This document shows, piece after piece, positions 28,293 through 36,989 of a stretch of DNA of 64,000 bases (position 1 is the first letter of the stretch; the number at the start of each line of letters is the position of its first letter). The DNA comes from Maribacter hydrothermalis (GTDB lineage: Bacteria > Bacteroidota > Bacteroidia > Flavobacteriales > Flavobacteriaceae), in the NCBI RefSeq assembly GCF_001913155.1, contig NZ_CP018760.1:1984001-2048000 (forward strand). Direction: 5' to 3'. Both the position numbers and the translations under genes were made by a program. The notes below the pieces were generated by a model. That model was not told where the DNA came from. It saw nothing but the letters and a program-made list of their open reading frames with translations, and did not search any database.

Positions 28293-28308
28293 AAACTAAG
28301 CGGTCGGT
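28293..28308 (-). promoter_or_regulatory. ACCGACC-type motif, site 1
   Basis: On the minus strand ACCGACCGCTTAGTTT. It matches site 3 upstream of htrA at 14 of 16 bases and site 2 in the core ACCGACC-N4-AGT. It lies upstream of tetR. Confidence 0.5.
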
Positions 28309-28368
28309 TTAAGTGTACTTGATGGAAGATGTATAACACTTAAAAATCTAGGTGTTTAAATGCAAAAC

Positions 28369-28391
28369 CGCTCATTGTATAACAATGAGCG
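28369..28391 (-). terminator. Terminator hairpin after arsS-like gene
   Basis: A perfect 10-bp stem, CGCTCATTGT (28369-28378) with its complement at 28382-28391, loop of 3. On the minus strand it lies 33 bp after the arsS stop and is followed by GGTTTTG, so it probably ends the operon. Confidence 0.7.
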
Positions 28392-28423
28392 ATTACTATA
28401 TGTTTATAACAATATAGATTTAA

Positions 28424-29479
28424 CTAAGCCACCGTGCCCTGGCAACTACTACCGGCACCTGCCGTACAACCATAACAATGTTGAGATATAATAATGTTTC
28501 TATCGTTCAACAAGTCTTCATTATAATCTTTAATGTGCTTTACCTTACTAGCTACTTTCAAGTCTAGCATTTGGTTAAAATCACAATCATATAACCAACC
28601 GTCCCAACTAATAGAAATGGTGTTTGTGCACATAACATTTTCTACTGCAGAAGGGTTATAAGCTTCTACTAAAGCATACATATAATCCTCATAGTTTTCT
28701 GATGCTATTAAGTAATCTAAGAAACGTGCTATTGGTAAATTAGTAATAGCAAACAGGTTATGGAATTGAATATCAAAATCTTCTTTTAAGGCTTTTTTGA
28801 AATCCTTTTCCATCGCTGCTTGATCCCCCGGTAAATATGCGCCTGACGGATTATAAACCAAATCTAACCTTAAATCGCTATCTGGCATACCATACCCTCT
28901 TTCGTTTAATTCTTGTAATGCCTTAATTGATTTATCAAAAACCCCGTCACCCCTTTGCTTATCTGTTTTACCACGAGTGTAATGCGGCATTGAAGAAATA
29001 ACATGAACATTATGCTTTTTAAAGAAGTCAGGTAGGTGATAATATTTTTTATTAGCCCTAATTATAGTCAAGTTAGAACGAACAATAAAATCTTTAATTC
29101 CCGCTTTTGCAGCTTCTTCTACAAACCACTCAAAATCAGGATTCATTTCTGGTGCACCACCGGTTAAATCTAGGGTATGTGCTCCAGTATTTTTGATGAC
29201 CTCTAAACATTGCTGCATAGTTTCACGAGTCATTATCTCCTTGCGGTCGGGGCCCGCATCTACGTGACAATGCTCACAAACCTGATTACACATGTAACCT
29301 ACGTTAATTTGTAAGATTTCCAGTTTTTTTGGTCGCAAGGGAAAATGCCCAATATCTGCGATTTTGTCTTTAAAATAAGGAAGCTCTCCATCAGCAAATA
29401 TGCCTCCGTTCAATATTTCTAACTGCTTGTTGGAAACTGCTAATTCGTTCCCTTTTGCTTTTAATGATTTTGTAGCCAT
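28424..29479 (-). CDS. arsS: ArsS-like radical SAM/Cys-rich protein
   Basis: A 351-aa radical SAM enzyme with a C-terminal Cys-rich domain, the TIGR04167/ArsS type linked to arsenosugar synthesis. The iron-sulfur triad is CNQVCEHC (Cys64, Cys68, Cys71), then DLTGGAPEMNP for SAM binding. The C-terminus has CDFNQM and CYGCTAGAGSSCQG. ArsS enzymes add the deoxyadenosyl group to a methylated arsenical. The substrate here is inferred from family and neighbours only. I chose the ATG at 29479: the 13 residues added by the upstream ATG at 29518 (MPTTNNEQRTTKK) are translated from a heptad repeat and look non-native. Confidence 0.85.
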   Translation of the reverse strand: MATKSLKAKGNELAVSNKQLEILNGGIFADGELPYFKDKIADIGHFPLRPKKLEILQINVGYMCNQVCEHCHVDAGPDRKEIMTRETMQQCLEVIKNTGAHTLDLTGGAPEMNPDFEWFVEEAAKAGIKDFIVRSNLTIIRANKKYYHLPDFFKKHNVHVISSMPHYTRGKTDKQRGDGVFDKSIKALQELNERGYGMPDSDLRLDLVYNPSGAYLPGDQAAMEKDFKKALKEDFDIQFHNLFAITNLPIARFLDYLIASENYEDYMYALVEAYNPSAVENVMCTNTISISWDGWLYDCDFNQMLDLKVASKVKHIKDYNEDLLNDRNIIISQHCYGCTAGAGSSCQGTVA

Positions 29480-29486
29480 TTTTTTA

Positions 29487-29514
29487 GTTGTTCGTTGTTC
29501 GTTGTTCGTTGTTG
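29487..29514 (-). repeat. Heptad array in the arsS leader
   Basis: Four tandem 7-mers (+ strand GTTGTTC x3 then GTTGTTG; minus strand GAACAAC) ending 8 bp before the chosen arsS start. The same heptad occurs in the opposite orientation at 29662-29689. Confidence 0.85.
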
Positions 29515-29661
29515 GCATTTTGTAAATGCTTTAAACTTTAACATGACAACAATTAATTTCTTATTCTTAACCATGGATATTCATAATGAATATTCCATTT
29601 GTAATATTTTTTTAAACTAGCTTGAACTTCAATGTTTTGATTATTGAAGAAGGCTGTTTCG

Positions 29662-29689
29662 AACAACCATCAACGAACAACCATCAACG
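29662..29689 (+). repeat. Heptad array after the phosphoesterase-CMD gene
   Basis: Two tandem 14-mers, GAACAAC-CATCAAC twice, starting just beyond the stop of the preceding gene. GAACAAC here is the reverse complement of GTTGTTC at 29487-29514, so the transcript could pair the two arrays across the arsS leader. Confidence 0.8.
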
Positions 29690-29693
29690 AAAT

Positions 29694-30899
29694 TTACATG
29701 GACAATTTATTATACTTATTCATCATCTGTACACCATGCACTAATGTCGCGCCGCTTTCTATGGCAGCACCAACATGTACCGCTTCCATCATCTCTTCTT
29801 TCGTAATTCCTTTTTGCAATCCATCTTTGGTATAGGCATCAATGCAATACGGACACTTAACTACATGCGAAACTGCTAAAGCAATTAGGGATTTTTCCCT
29901 AGCACTTAGTGCGCCTTCTTCGAAAACCTTACCATAATAATCGAAAAATTTTGTTCCAAGCTCTTCGCTCCACTCTGTTATTTTTCCGAATTTTCTTAAA
30001 TCTGCTGGATCGTAGTACGTATTTGCCATTTTTTTTTGTGTTTTAGGTTTTATTGAATCTTTTTGTTCTTGGTTAAAATGAATCGGAATTCCCTGTCCCA
30101 TTTTTTCGATTTTAGGGAGTATTTCCATATTGTCCCATATGCCAGAAATAAGGGTATCGCCATAGGCTTCTGGTAAGTGGTTTTTGTACATTAACTTTTG
30201 CGTTGTTTCGGCATCATATTGGAATGAATGATGAGAATAAGTAACTTCTCCGTCTTCGATATTCAGAATCATATACCATACCCTTGTGGTACCATCATTT
30301 GCTGGCATACCAATAACACCAGGATTCAACCATAAATTTTCTTTTATAGTTTGATGAAATGGCAAGCCACAATGTCCCGCAATAATCACATCACTTTTAG
30401 TGGCTGTAAAACAGCGTTCTTTACTTTCCGTAGCATTTGATTTAAATATAAATTCAGAAGTGTTTCCATAGTTTCCATGGACTACCGTTACTTTTTTGTT
30501 TCCATAATCAAAACTAATGTATTCGGGAATTTCCTTCATCCAATCTAAGGATTGTGGCGATAAATGCCTTTTAGTATACGGAAACCACATTTTAGAAAAA
30601 TCGTCGCAACGGCTACCACTTTTAAAATCGCACCCGCAATCTTCGCTATCATTGGCAAGTTGCAATTCTACATTGCCAGCAATAGTAAGTGCACCCCATT
30701 TTTGAAATAGTTGTACCGTTTCTTCTGGTTGTGCGCAGTAACCCGTAATATCACCGGTACTTATACAGTTCTCTGGTTGAATTCCTGCTTCTTCAGCAAT
30801 GGAAATCAATTGCTCCAAAGCCTGTAGATTACTATACACGCCACCAAAAAGCAATAGCTTTCCGTTTTTGGCACCAATATATTTTATTTCTTTATCCAT
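29694..30899 (-). CDS. Metallophosphoesterase fused to CMD/AhpD-like domain
   Basis: A 401-aa two-domain protein. Residues about 13-225 are a calcineurin-like phosphoesterase (GGVYSNLQAL, STGDITGY, IAGNVE, HGNYG, AGHCGLPF, a variant of the GD/GNH/GH metal motifs). Residues 291-401 are a carboxymuconolactone-decarboxylase/AhpD-like domain with the redox CPYC (Cys349, Cys352), matching the stand-alone arsenosugar-associated peroxidase-like protein. The second domain starts at an internal ATG (30029) after eight A bases, where a stand-alone gene would begin, so this is a fusion or a homopolymer frameshift. It overlaps the symporter gene by 16 bp. Confidence 0.82.
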   Translation of the reverse strand: MDKEIKYIGAKNGKLLLFGGVYSNLQALEQLISIAEEAGIQPENCISTGDITGYCAQPEETVQLFQKWGALTIAGNVELQLANDSEDCGCDFKSGSRCDDFSKMWFPYTKRHLSPQSLDWMKEIPEYISFDYGNKKVTVVHGNYGNTSEFIFKSNATESKERCFTATKSDVIIAGHCGLPFHQTIKENLWLNPGVIGMPANDGTTRVWYMILNIEDGEVTYSHHSFQYDAETTQKLMYKNHLPEAYGDTLISGIWDNMEILPKIEKMGQGIPIHFNQEQKDSIKPKTQKKMANTYYDPADLRKFGKITEWSEELGTKFFDYYGKVFEEGALSAREKSLIALAVSHVVKCPYCIDAYTKDGLQKGITKEEMMEAVHVGAAIESGATLVHGVQMMNKYNKLSM

Positions 30900-32224
30900 G
30901 TAGGTATTCTATAAACGAATAGGCAACATAAAATGCCCCAAAAATTAATCCATAATAAATTGGCATACTTGCCAGTTGTAAAAATCAAATCATTTGGAAA
31001 CCAGTTGAAAATTAAAAGGAAACCAAAAATTAATCCGCTAAATACACTTAAATGAAAACTGATTTTAGGCGCGTCTCCTTTCCAAAATAGAAAAACGGGA
31101 GTTAGCCCTATAACCATAGTTCCACTAATGGTGGTAGCTGATAGTATCTCTGCATCTAAAAAAACGGGTATGGTACCTAAAACAGCAATTGCTACCATGG
31201 ACCAACGACCAAATTTTAATGTGTTTCCAAGGTTTAGATCTAATGCCAGTAATTTTGAAAATGATGAAAAGGTAGAATCTAATGTTGATGCTGCCGACGT
31301 AATCATAATAAAATTAATGACCAGAAGAATTACCGTACCAAACGCCTTACCGACTTGTACCGCTGCCTGACCTTGCATACCTTGAGATTGAGCATAAACT
31401 CCGATAATACTAAACAGAATGATGCAAATAGCACCTAATGCACTTGCCCACAAGAAACTCTTTAATGTTACTTTCGGACTACTGATAAACCCTCTATCGG
31501 TCAACACCGGATCATGAAAGGGATAACTGAAGGATTGTAATAATGCTGCAATTAATAAATTTAAACCTGTTTCAAAAGACCATATTCCGGAATTTATTAC
31601 TTCGGAGGTGGTGATTGCATTATCCTTCCTAAAAATAGTGAATAATATTACCGCTAAAAGAAGTGTAAATAGCCCCATTTGGATAACATCGGTAAAAATT
31701 GAGCTGCTCATACCTCCTTTTAATACATATGCCAAGGTTAATCCGGTAAAGACTAAAATAGACCAATAATACGGGCTTGTGCCTATATCGCCAAAGTAAG
31801 TTCCGATGACCATTGTGTTGCTCCATACTTCATTAAACAAACGAAATGCAATAAGAATTGAAAATACAGTTACGGCTGTTTTGCCAAATTTTGAAGATAG
31901 AAAATGATGAATACTGGTATACTTACCATGCAACCTCATTTTGTAAATTACAATACCTGCTACGGCAAATGACAAATAATACCCGGCATAGGCAATACCA
32001 CCAACGATACCGAAGTCCAAGCCTAAGTTTGCGGCGTTGGTAATACTCTTGGCAAATATCCAAGAAATGATTAAACTACCCATTAACATGAACGTATTGG
32101 GTGCTTTCTTCTTTTGAACCGCTTTAAAAAACTGATTGGTATCTTTTGCCCATGGAGAAAGGAAAAACAACACCAAACTTGATGCTATCACTAATCCCCA
32201 TTGCCAAATTTGTACTTCAGTCAT
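30884..32224 (-). CDS. Sodium:solute symporter (SSS family)
   Basis: A 446-aa inner-membrane symporter with about 13 hydrophobic segments. The SSS pattern is seen in SLIISWIFAKSITNAANLG, GIAYAGYYLSFAVAG, KGGMSSSIFTDVIQM and the ASTLDSTFSSFSKL block of TM8 with Ser/Thr for sodium. Substrate is unknown. Its place between SusC/SusD and the ars-like enzymes suggests it brings into the cytoplasm what SusCD brings across the outer membrane (inference). Confidence 0.88.
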   Translation of the reverse strand: MTEVQIWQWGLVIASSLVLFFLSPWAKDTNQFFKAVQKKKAPNTFMLMGSLIISWIFAKSITNAANLGLDFGIVGGIAYAGYYLSFAVAGIVIYKMRLHGKYTSIHHFLSSKFGKTAVTVFSILIAFRLFNEVWSNTMVIGTYFGDIGTSPYYWSILVFTGLTLAYVLKGGMSSSIFTDVIQMGLFTLLLAVILFTIFRKDNAITTSEVINSGIWSFETGLNLLIAALLQSFSYPFHDPVLTDRGFISSPKVTLKSFLWASALGAICIILFSIIGVYAQSQGMQGQAAVQVGKAFGTVILLVINFIMITSAASTLDSTFSSFSKLLALDLNLGNTLKFGRWSMVAIAVLGTIPVFLDAEILSATTISGTMVIGLTPVFLFWKGDAPKISFHLSVFSGLIFGFLLIFNWFPNDLIFTTGKYANLLWINFWGILCCLFVYRIPTWIKK

Positions 32225-32238
32225 AAATTTATTTTTTT

Positions 32239-32294
32239 CCTAACTCCTAACTCCTAACTCCTAACTCCTAACTCCTAACTCCTAACTCCTAACT
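32239..32294 (-). repeat. Eight perfect copies of a 7-bp repeat
   Basis: CCTAACT repeated eight times without a mismatch (AGTTAGG on the coding strand), filling the gap between the SusD stop and the symporter start. Perfect arrays of this length are prone to copy-number change, which would alter the spacing upstream of the symporter. Confidence 0.95.
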
Positions 32295-32297
32295 CTT

Positions 32298-33722
32298 TCA
32301 CTCATCCCACCAAACAGCCACATTTATACTATTGCCTTCCGTGTTATTTGAAGCTTGGGTATAATTGGCATTATTTAAAGCTTCTTCCTCAGCGGGATAA
32401 GGCATGCGTATCGGAATCAAATCATTATTTAAACTAGCCGAGATTGTTTTCAATTGCGGAAAACCTGTTCTTCTATATTCAATCCATCCTTCATAACCAT
32501 TTATGCTATTCGCAATCCATTTTTGAGTAATGATATTCTCTAAAGGATCACCATTATTTAAAGCTGCGTCAACGGTTAAATAATCAGTAGGTAGGGCTAC
32601 TTGCCAATATTCAAAGGCTTGTGTTACGCCTGTATTATAAAGCGTTTCGGTATCCGCTACAATAAGACCTTTTTCTGAAGCTTCCGCTAGTAGAAAGTGT
32701 GTTTCCATACTTGTCATGAAATTGGCATCTAAGAGCCCTGTATTTTCTCTAAATATGGTACCTAATAAAGAGTAATCAGCTAACGATACTCCCGCAGAGG
32801 CATCGATTCCATTTAATAGTCCGTTATAACCGCCATCAGTGCCATTGGCAAAAGGTTGGTATAAGCGTGCAATTCTTGGATCGTTTAAGTTGGTTAAAAT
32901 TTCATCCATCGTTTCAGAAAGCACATAATTATTAAAATCGCCGACCCTAAGTTGTGCCAACCTAAAACTATTTGGTTCGCCATCGGTAAAGTTGAAAATG
33001 GCATTTTCGCTGTTATCATCAATAAAATTACCATCAGTAACTATCGTCTGCAATTGAGAAGCAACATCAATTTTGCTTGAAACACGCATTAAATATTTAA
33101 TCTTCAATGAATTTGCAAAACGAATCCATCCGTCTAAATCGCCATTAAATAAAATATCACCTTCCAACGCTATGGTTCCCGTATAGTTTTGAATGGCTAA
33201 AATTCCTTTATCTAGATTATCGAATACACCACCTTCATCCATATAAATAGATTCTTGTTTGTCGTAAGTGGGAGTTACGGTTTCTGTATCTCCTTGAAAT
33301 GCTTCGGAATAGGGGACATCACCAAATAAATCTGTTAAACCTGCCGACATGAATGCTTTCATAATTCTTGCCGGACCTTCATAAACCGCATAAGCAGCAT
33401 TCTCTTGAGATAAATTCAGTATGATTTCATTATCCCTTAAATTCTGATAGAATATAGGCCACGGATTTCCCCCCAGTTGCGGTGACTTTAAATCATGACG
33501 ATCGAATAGGTTAAAATCTAGAGCGGTACTATATTGGCCTAATAGGTTACCAGCAGTAAAACCTTCATAAGACATTTGTTCACCGTAGTCATAGATAACC
33601 TGTCTTAACAAAAGACTAGGTTGTACCGTAACCGGATCGTTCGTATTCGTATTAATTTCTTCAAATTCTTTTGTGCAGCCAACGACCAACAACAAGATTA
33701 GAATGCTATATATATGTTTCAT
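32298..33722 (-). CDS. SusD/RagB-type surface lipoprotein
   Basis: Outer-membrane lipoprotein that captures ligand for the SusC porin. With the start at 33722 it has 474 aa, a signal peptide (MKHIYSILILLLVVGC) and lipobox VVGC with Cys16, followed by TKEFEEINTNTNDP as in SusD-like family 2 (SusD/RagB). TPR-like helices follow and the C-terminus ends in VWWDE. An upstream ATG at 33800 would add 26 residues lying inside susC and bury the signal peptide, so I reject it. ATG 33725 is equally possible. Confidence 0.88.
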   Translation of the reverse strand: MKHIYSILILLLVVGCTKEFEEINTNTNDPVTVQPSLLLRQVIYDYGEQMSYEGFTAGNLLGQYSTALDFNLFDRHDLKSPQLGGNPWPIFYQNLRDNEIILNLSQENAAYAVYEGPARIMKAFMSAGLTDLFGDVPYSEAFQGDTETVTPTYDKQESIYMDEGGVFDNLDKGILAIQNYTGTIALEGDILFNGDLDGWIRFANSLKIKYLMRVSSKIDVASQLQTIVTDGNFIDDNSENAIFNFTDGEPNSFRLAQLRVGDFNNYVLSETMDEILTNLNDPRIARLYQPFANGTDGGYNGLLNGIDASAGVSLADYSLLGTIFRENTGLLDANFMTSMETHFLLAEASEKGLIVADTETLYNTGVTQAFEYWQVALPTDYLTVDAALNNGDPLENIITQKWIANSINGYEGWIEYRRTGFPQLKTISASLNNDLIPIRMPYPAEEEALNNANYTQASNNTEGNSINVAVWWDE

Positions 33723-33732
33723 CATCTTTTTC

Positions 33733-36700
33733 TTAAAAATTAAACCCGGCTTTAAAACCGATACTTCTTGTGGTGGCGTATGACATATCTTCAACACCAC
33801 TTATAAATCCTTGCCCTTGTACTGCCAATTGCTCGGGGTCAAAATGCGGATTCTCCGTAATGGCAAACAAGTTCTTCCCAATTAGAGATAAACTCAACGT
33901 GGCATCTTGATTGAAAAGACTAAGATTGTCAAACGTATAACCAATGGATACTTGACGCAGCTTTAAAAAGGAAGCATCATACGTATTGTTTTCCTCGTGA
34001 TTTCTATCATAAAACTGACGGTAGTAACTTTCTGCCGTTACAGCAACGGTATTTGGTGTATACACAGGATTATCTGCAGTGCCGGTATTTACAACGCCTT
34101 TGGGTATAATTCCTTCTTCTGGTCTATTTGCTGTTTCTGCTAACTGACCACCAACGTTACCTAATGCTTTTGTTCTAGAAACAATGATTCCGCCTTGTCG
34201 CCAATCAAAAAGGAAACCCATATTCCAGCTCTTATAATTGAATTGATTATTGAAGCCCAACATAAAATCGGGATTGTAATTTCCCAGTTTTTGCAATTCG
34301 TTATTAGGGATGTATCTACCTTCATCCGTTAAGATAAAATCACCATTTTCATTTTTTAGATATCCCGTTCCGTACAAATCACCCACACGACCGCCTTCTT
34401 CTGCTTGTAAAAATACCGTTTGGTTTTGACTGTCGTAAATTCTAGAATATGCCAATGTTAATCGCCCTTCGTCTTGTGGTAGGCTTTCTACCGTAGACCT
34501 GTTTGTGCTAAAATTTAAGGTGCTGTTCCATTTTAAATTCTGACTTAGTACTGGCGAAATGCCCAAAATAATCTCCACGCCTTTGGAACGAACTTCACCA
34601 CCATTAACCACTTGCTGCGTATAACCTGAGGAAATACCTATGGGCAAAGAAATGATTTGATCTTTGGTCATTGCGTTATAATACGAAACATCAAAACGGA
34701 CTTGGTCGCCAAACAATCGTACATCTGCACCTACTTCAAATGAAGAAGTTAGTTCTGGTTGTAGATTAGCGTTTGCAATGGTATTAGAATTACTAAAGGT
34801 TGGCTGACCATTAAACGGTGTCTGTGCTACAAAAGCACCTGTAGTCTGATACGGATTTGTATCGTTACCAACCTGCGCCCAACTTGCCCTTAGTTTTGCA
34901 AAAGAAATTGCTTTAGGTAACTCAACCACTTTTGATAGTATAAAACTACTAGATACCGATGGATAAAAGAATGAGGTGTTATCAACCGAAAACGGAGTGG
35001 CCAAAGCACTGGACCAATCGTTTCTTCCGGTGACATCTAAGAAGAGGAAATCTTTATATCCAAATTTAGCTAGACCGTAAAAACTGTTTATTCTTTTATT
35101 AGATTCAAACTCGAATACTTCAATTGGTGAAGCAGCATTAGACAATCTAAAAATACCCGGTTGTGCTAAACTTGTAGTTTGTGCTTGTGAGGTAAATGCT
35201 TTTTGATCTAATCGATTTCCGCCAAGGGATACATCAACTTTAAAGTCATTGAATTGATTTGTATAGTTCAATAGGAAATCGGTATTTACTTCTCTATAGA
35301 AAACATCATGCTCGGCATAAGCGCCATTTGAAAAACGATTAGAACTATAGGCTCTTTTCAATTGGCGTAATTCACTTGAATAATCCATACCTGTTCGTAT
35401 AGATGCCGTTACGTGCTCTGTAATATCATAGCTGGCTGAGATGTTTCCGAATACCCTATCTCTATTGAACGAGTTGGTATTTTCATTAAGAATGAAATAT
35501 GGATTATCAAAATAAGTGTAGTTGAAAGAATATTGTTGAACCCCTTCTAAACCCGTTTGCCAATAATTTTTTAAGTTCTCAATATTTAAAGAACGTGGAC
35601 CCCAAGCGACCAAAGAATAGTTTGCATTTTCAGATCCATATCCATTTGACGGTCTATTATCGCTATTAGAATTGATGTAGCTTATAGATGAATTGATGCG
35701 TAATTTATCAATCGGTTGAAAATTTAAACGTGCACTTACGGTTTGTCGGTCTAAATTAACTCCCGGTATTATAGATTCACTTCTCAAATCGGTAAACGAA
35801 AGACGATAGTTACCTTTTTCAAAACCGTTAGAGATAGCGATGTTATTAATTAACGTTGTTCCGGTTTCATAGAAGTTCTTCAAATTATCGGGGTTCGATT
35901 TAAACTCCGTTGGTGTTATTGTATTCCCATTGTAAAGAGCGGTATCTCCACCTCGCACTATGGTGCCATCTGCCAAGGTTACCGGACTATCATATTGCGG
36001 AATAAGATTGCCAACATCTAAACGAGGCCCCCAACTGTAGGTAATTAAATCATTGGTTCCGCCACCTAATCCGTCTACAAAAGCAAACTCACCGGAGTTT
36101 CCTTGTCCGTATTCATTTTGAAAATTAGGCAACTGAAAGGCTGAATCCATAAAAAAACTGGTGTTGTAACTTACACCCAAACCTTTCGAATTTTTCCCGC
36201 TTTTGGTTTCAATAATTATAACTCCATTAGCTGCTCTTGTACCATACAATGCTGCGGCACTTGGTCCTTTTAAAACCGATACTTCGGCAATATCATCAGG
36301 ATTTACATCCATAGCACCGTTTCCAAAATCTATTTCTTGAAATCCGGCTGCAGCCTCATTGGTAAAGTTGAAGACCGAGTTATTGTTAATGGGTACTCCA
36401 TCTACAATAAAAAGGGGGTTATTATTAGAGAAAGAAGCTTCCCCACGAATGGTTATTTTAGAAGAAGAACCAACACCGGTAGCTCCTTGATTTATGGTTA
36501 CACCTGCCAGTTTACCTGAAAGATTATCTAAAAAGTTCACTGATTTTACCTCGGTAACTCCTTTTGCGTCTAAGCTTTGAACTACATAGCCTAATTCTTT
36601 AGTTTCTCGTTTCAAACCTAATGCGGTCAAAACCACTTCATCTAAAACTTCAGAAGAATCTTCAAGCGTTATATTAATGGTACGACGGTTATTAATTGGA

Positions 36701-36936
36701 ACAAGTTGTGTCATGTATCCTAAAACAGAAAATTCTAATGCGCCTGAAAGATTGGGTACATCAATGGTATAAAAACCACTTTCATTGGTGGTTGAACCGG
36801 TCATGGTACCAGATAATACAATGTTTACGAACGGTATGGTATTTCCATCGGTATCAGAAATTGTACCTGTAATTGTTTCTTGAGCGTTGACTATGTTCAT
36901 TATAAACAAGGTCAACACAAGTAATACGTGTTTCAT
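33733..36936 (-). CDS. SusC/RagA-type TonB-dependent receptor
   Basis: A 1067-aa outer-membrane transporter: signal peptide ending NAQ (about residue 19), carboxypeptidase-D-like beta-sandwich (about 20-105, ITGTISDTDGNTIPFVNIVL), plug domain (about 110-245, NLSGKLAGVTI, ITIRGEASF, PLFIVDGVPIN, VLKGPSAAALYG) and a 22-strand barrel ending in the aromatic SIGFKAGFNF. Standard SusC layout. SusD follows after about 8-10 bp. In this operon it pairs with arsenosugar-type enzymes rather than polysaccharide hydrolases. Confidence 0.95.
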   Translation of the reverse strand: MKHVLLVLTLFIMNIVNAQETITGTISDTDGNTIPFVNIVLSGTMTGSTTNESGFYTIDVPNLSGALEFSVLGYMTQLVPINNRRTINITLEDSSEVLDEVVLTALGLKRETKELGYVVQSLDAKGVTEVKSVNFLDNLSGKLAGVTINQGATGVGSSSKITIRGEASFSNNNPLFIVDGVPINNNSVFNFTNEAAAGFQEIDFGNGAMDVNPDDIAEVSVLKGPSAAALYGTRAANGVIIIETKSGKNSKGLGVSYNTSFFMDSAFQLPNFQNEYGQGNSGEFAFVDGLGGGTNDLITYSWGPRLDVGNLIPQYDSPVTLADGTIVRGGDTALYNGNTITPTEFKSNPDNLKNFYETGTTLINNIAISNGFEKGNYRLSFTDLRSESIIPGVNLDRQTVSARLNFQPIDKLRINSSISYINSNSDNRPSNGYGSENANYSLVAWGPRSLNIENLKNYWQTGLEGVQQYSFNYTYFDNPYFILNENTNSFNRDRVFGNISASYDITEHVTASIRTGMDYSSELRQLKRAYSSNRFSNGAYAEHDVFYREVNTDFLLNYTNQFNDFKVDVSLGGNRLDQKAFTSQAQTTSLAQPGIFRLSNAASPIEVFEFESNKRINSFYGLAKFGYKDFLFLDVTGRNDWSSALATPFSVDNTSFFYPSVSSSFILSKVVELPKAISFAKLRASWAQVGNDTNPYQTTGAFVAQTPFNGQPTFSNSNTIANANLQPELTSSFEVGADVRLFGDQVRFDVSYYNAMTKDQIISLPIGISSGYTQQVVNGGEVRSKGVEIILGISPVLSQNLKWNSTLNFSTNRSTVESLPQDEGRLTLAYSRIYDSQNQTVFLQAEEGGRVGDLYGTGYLKNENGDFILTDEGRYIPNNELQKLGNYNPDFMLGFNNQFNYKSWNMGFLFDWRQGGIIVSRTKALGNVGGQLAETANRPEEGIIPKGVVNTGTADNPVYTPNTVAVTAESYYRQFYDRNHEENNTYDASFLKLRQVSIGYTFDNLSLFNQDATLSLSLIGKNLFAITENPHFDPEQLAVQGQGFISGVEDMSYATTRSIGFKAGFNF

Positions 36937-36960
36937 ATATAGCTTAGGACTGAGTTTTCA

Positions 36961-36981
36961 TTTATCCAACTTTTGGATAAA
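36961..36981 (-). other. Perfect hairpin between GT gene and susC
   Basis: TTTATCCAA, 3-base loop, TTGGATAAA: a perfect 9-bp stem 25 bp upstream of the susC start and 9 bp after the preceding stop. There is no good U-tract, so it may act as a weak attenuator or leader structure. Confidence 0.5.
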
Positions 36982-36989
36982 AGGGGAGT

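Noticed and set aside
29480..29518. Longer ArsS N-terminus starting at 29518
   Set aside because: The extra 13 residues are a translation of the heptad repeat, and the ATG at 29479 is better placed.
29644..29835. Plus-strand ORF of 63 codons antisense to the phosphoesterase-CMD gene
   Set aside because: It runs through the heptad repeat and opposes a conserved coding domain with intact motifs.
32239..32294. CRISPR-like array
   Set aside because: The units are 7 bp with no spacers, so it is a simple tandem repeat.
33723..33800. SusD start at 33800
   Set aside because: It would place 26 residues before the lipoprotein signal, all within the susC coding end.
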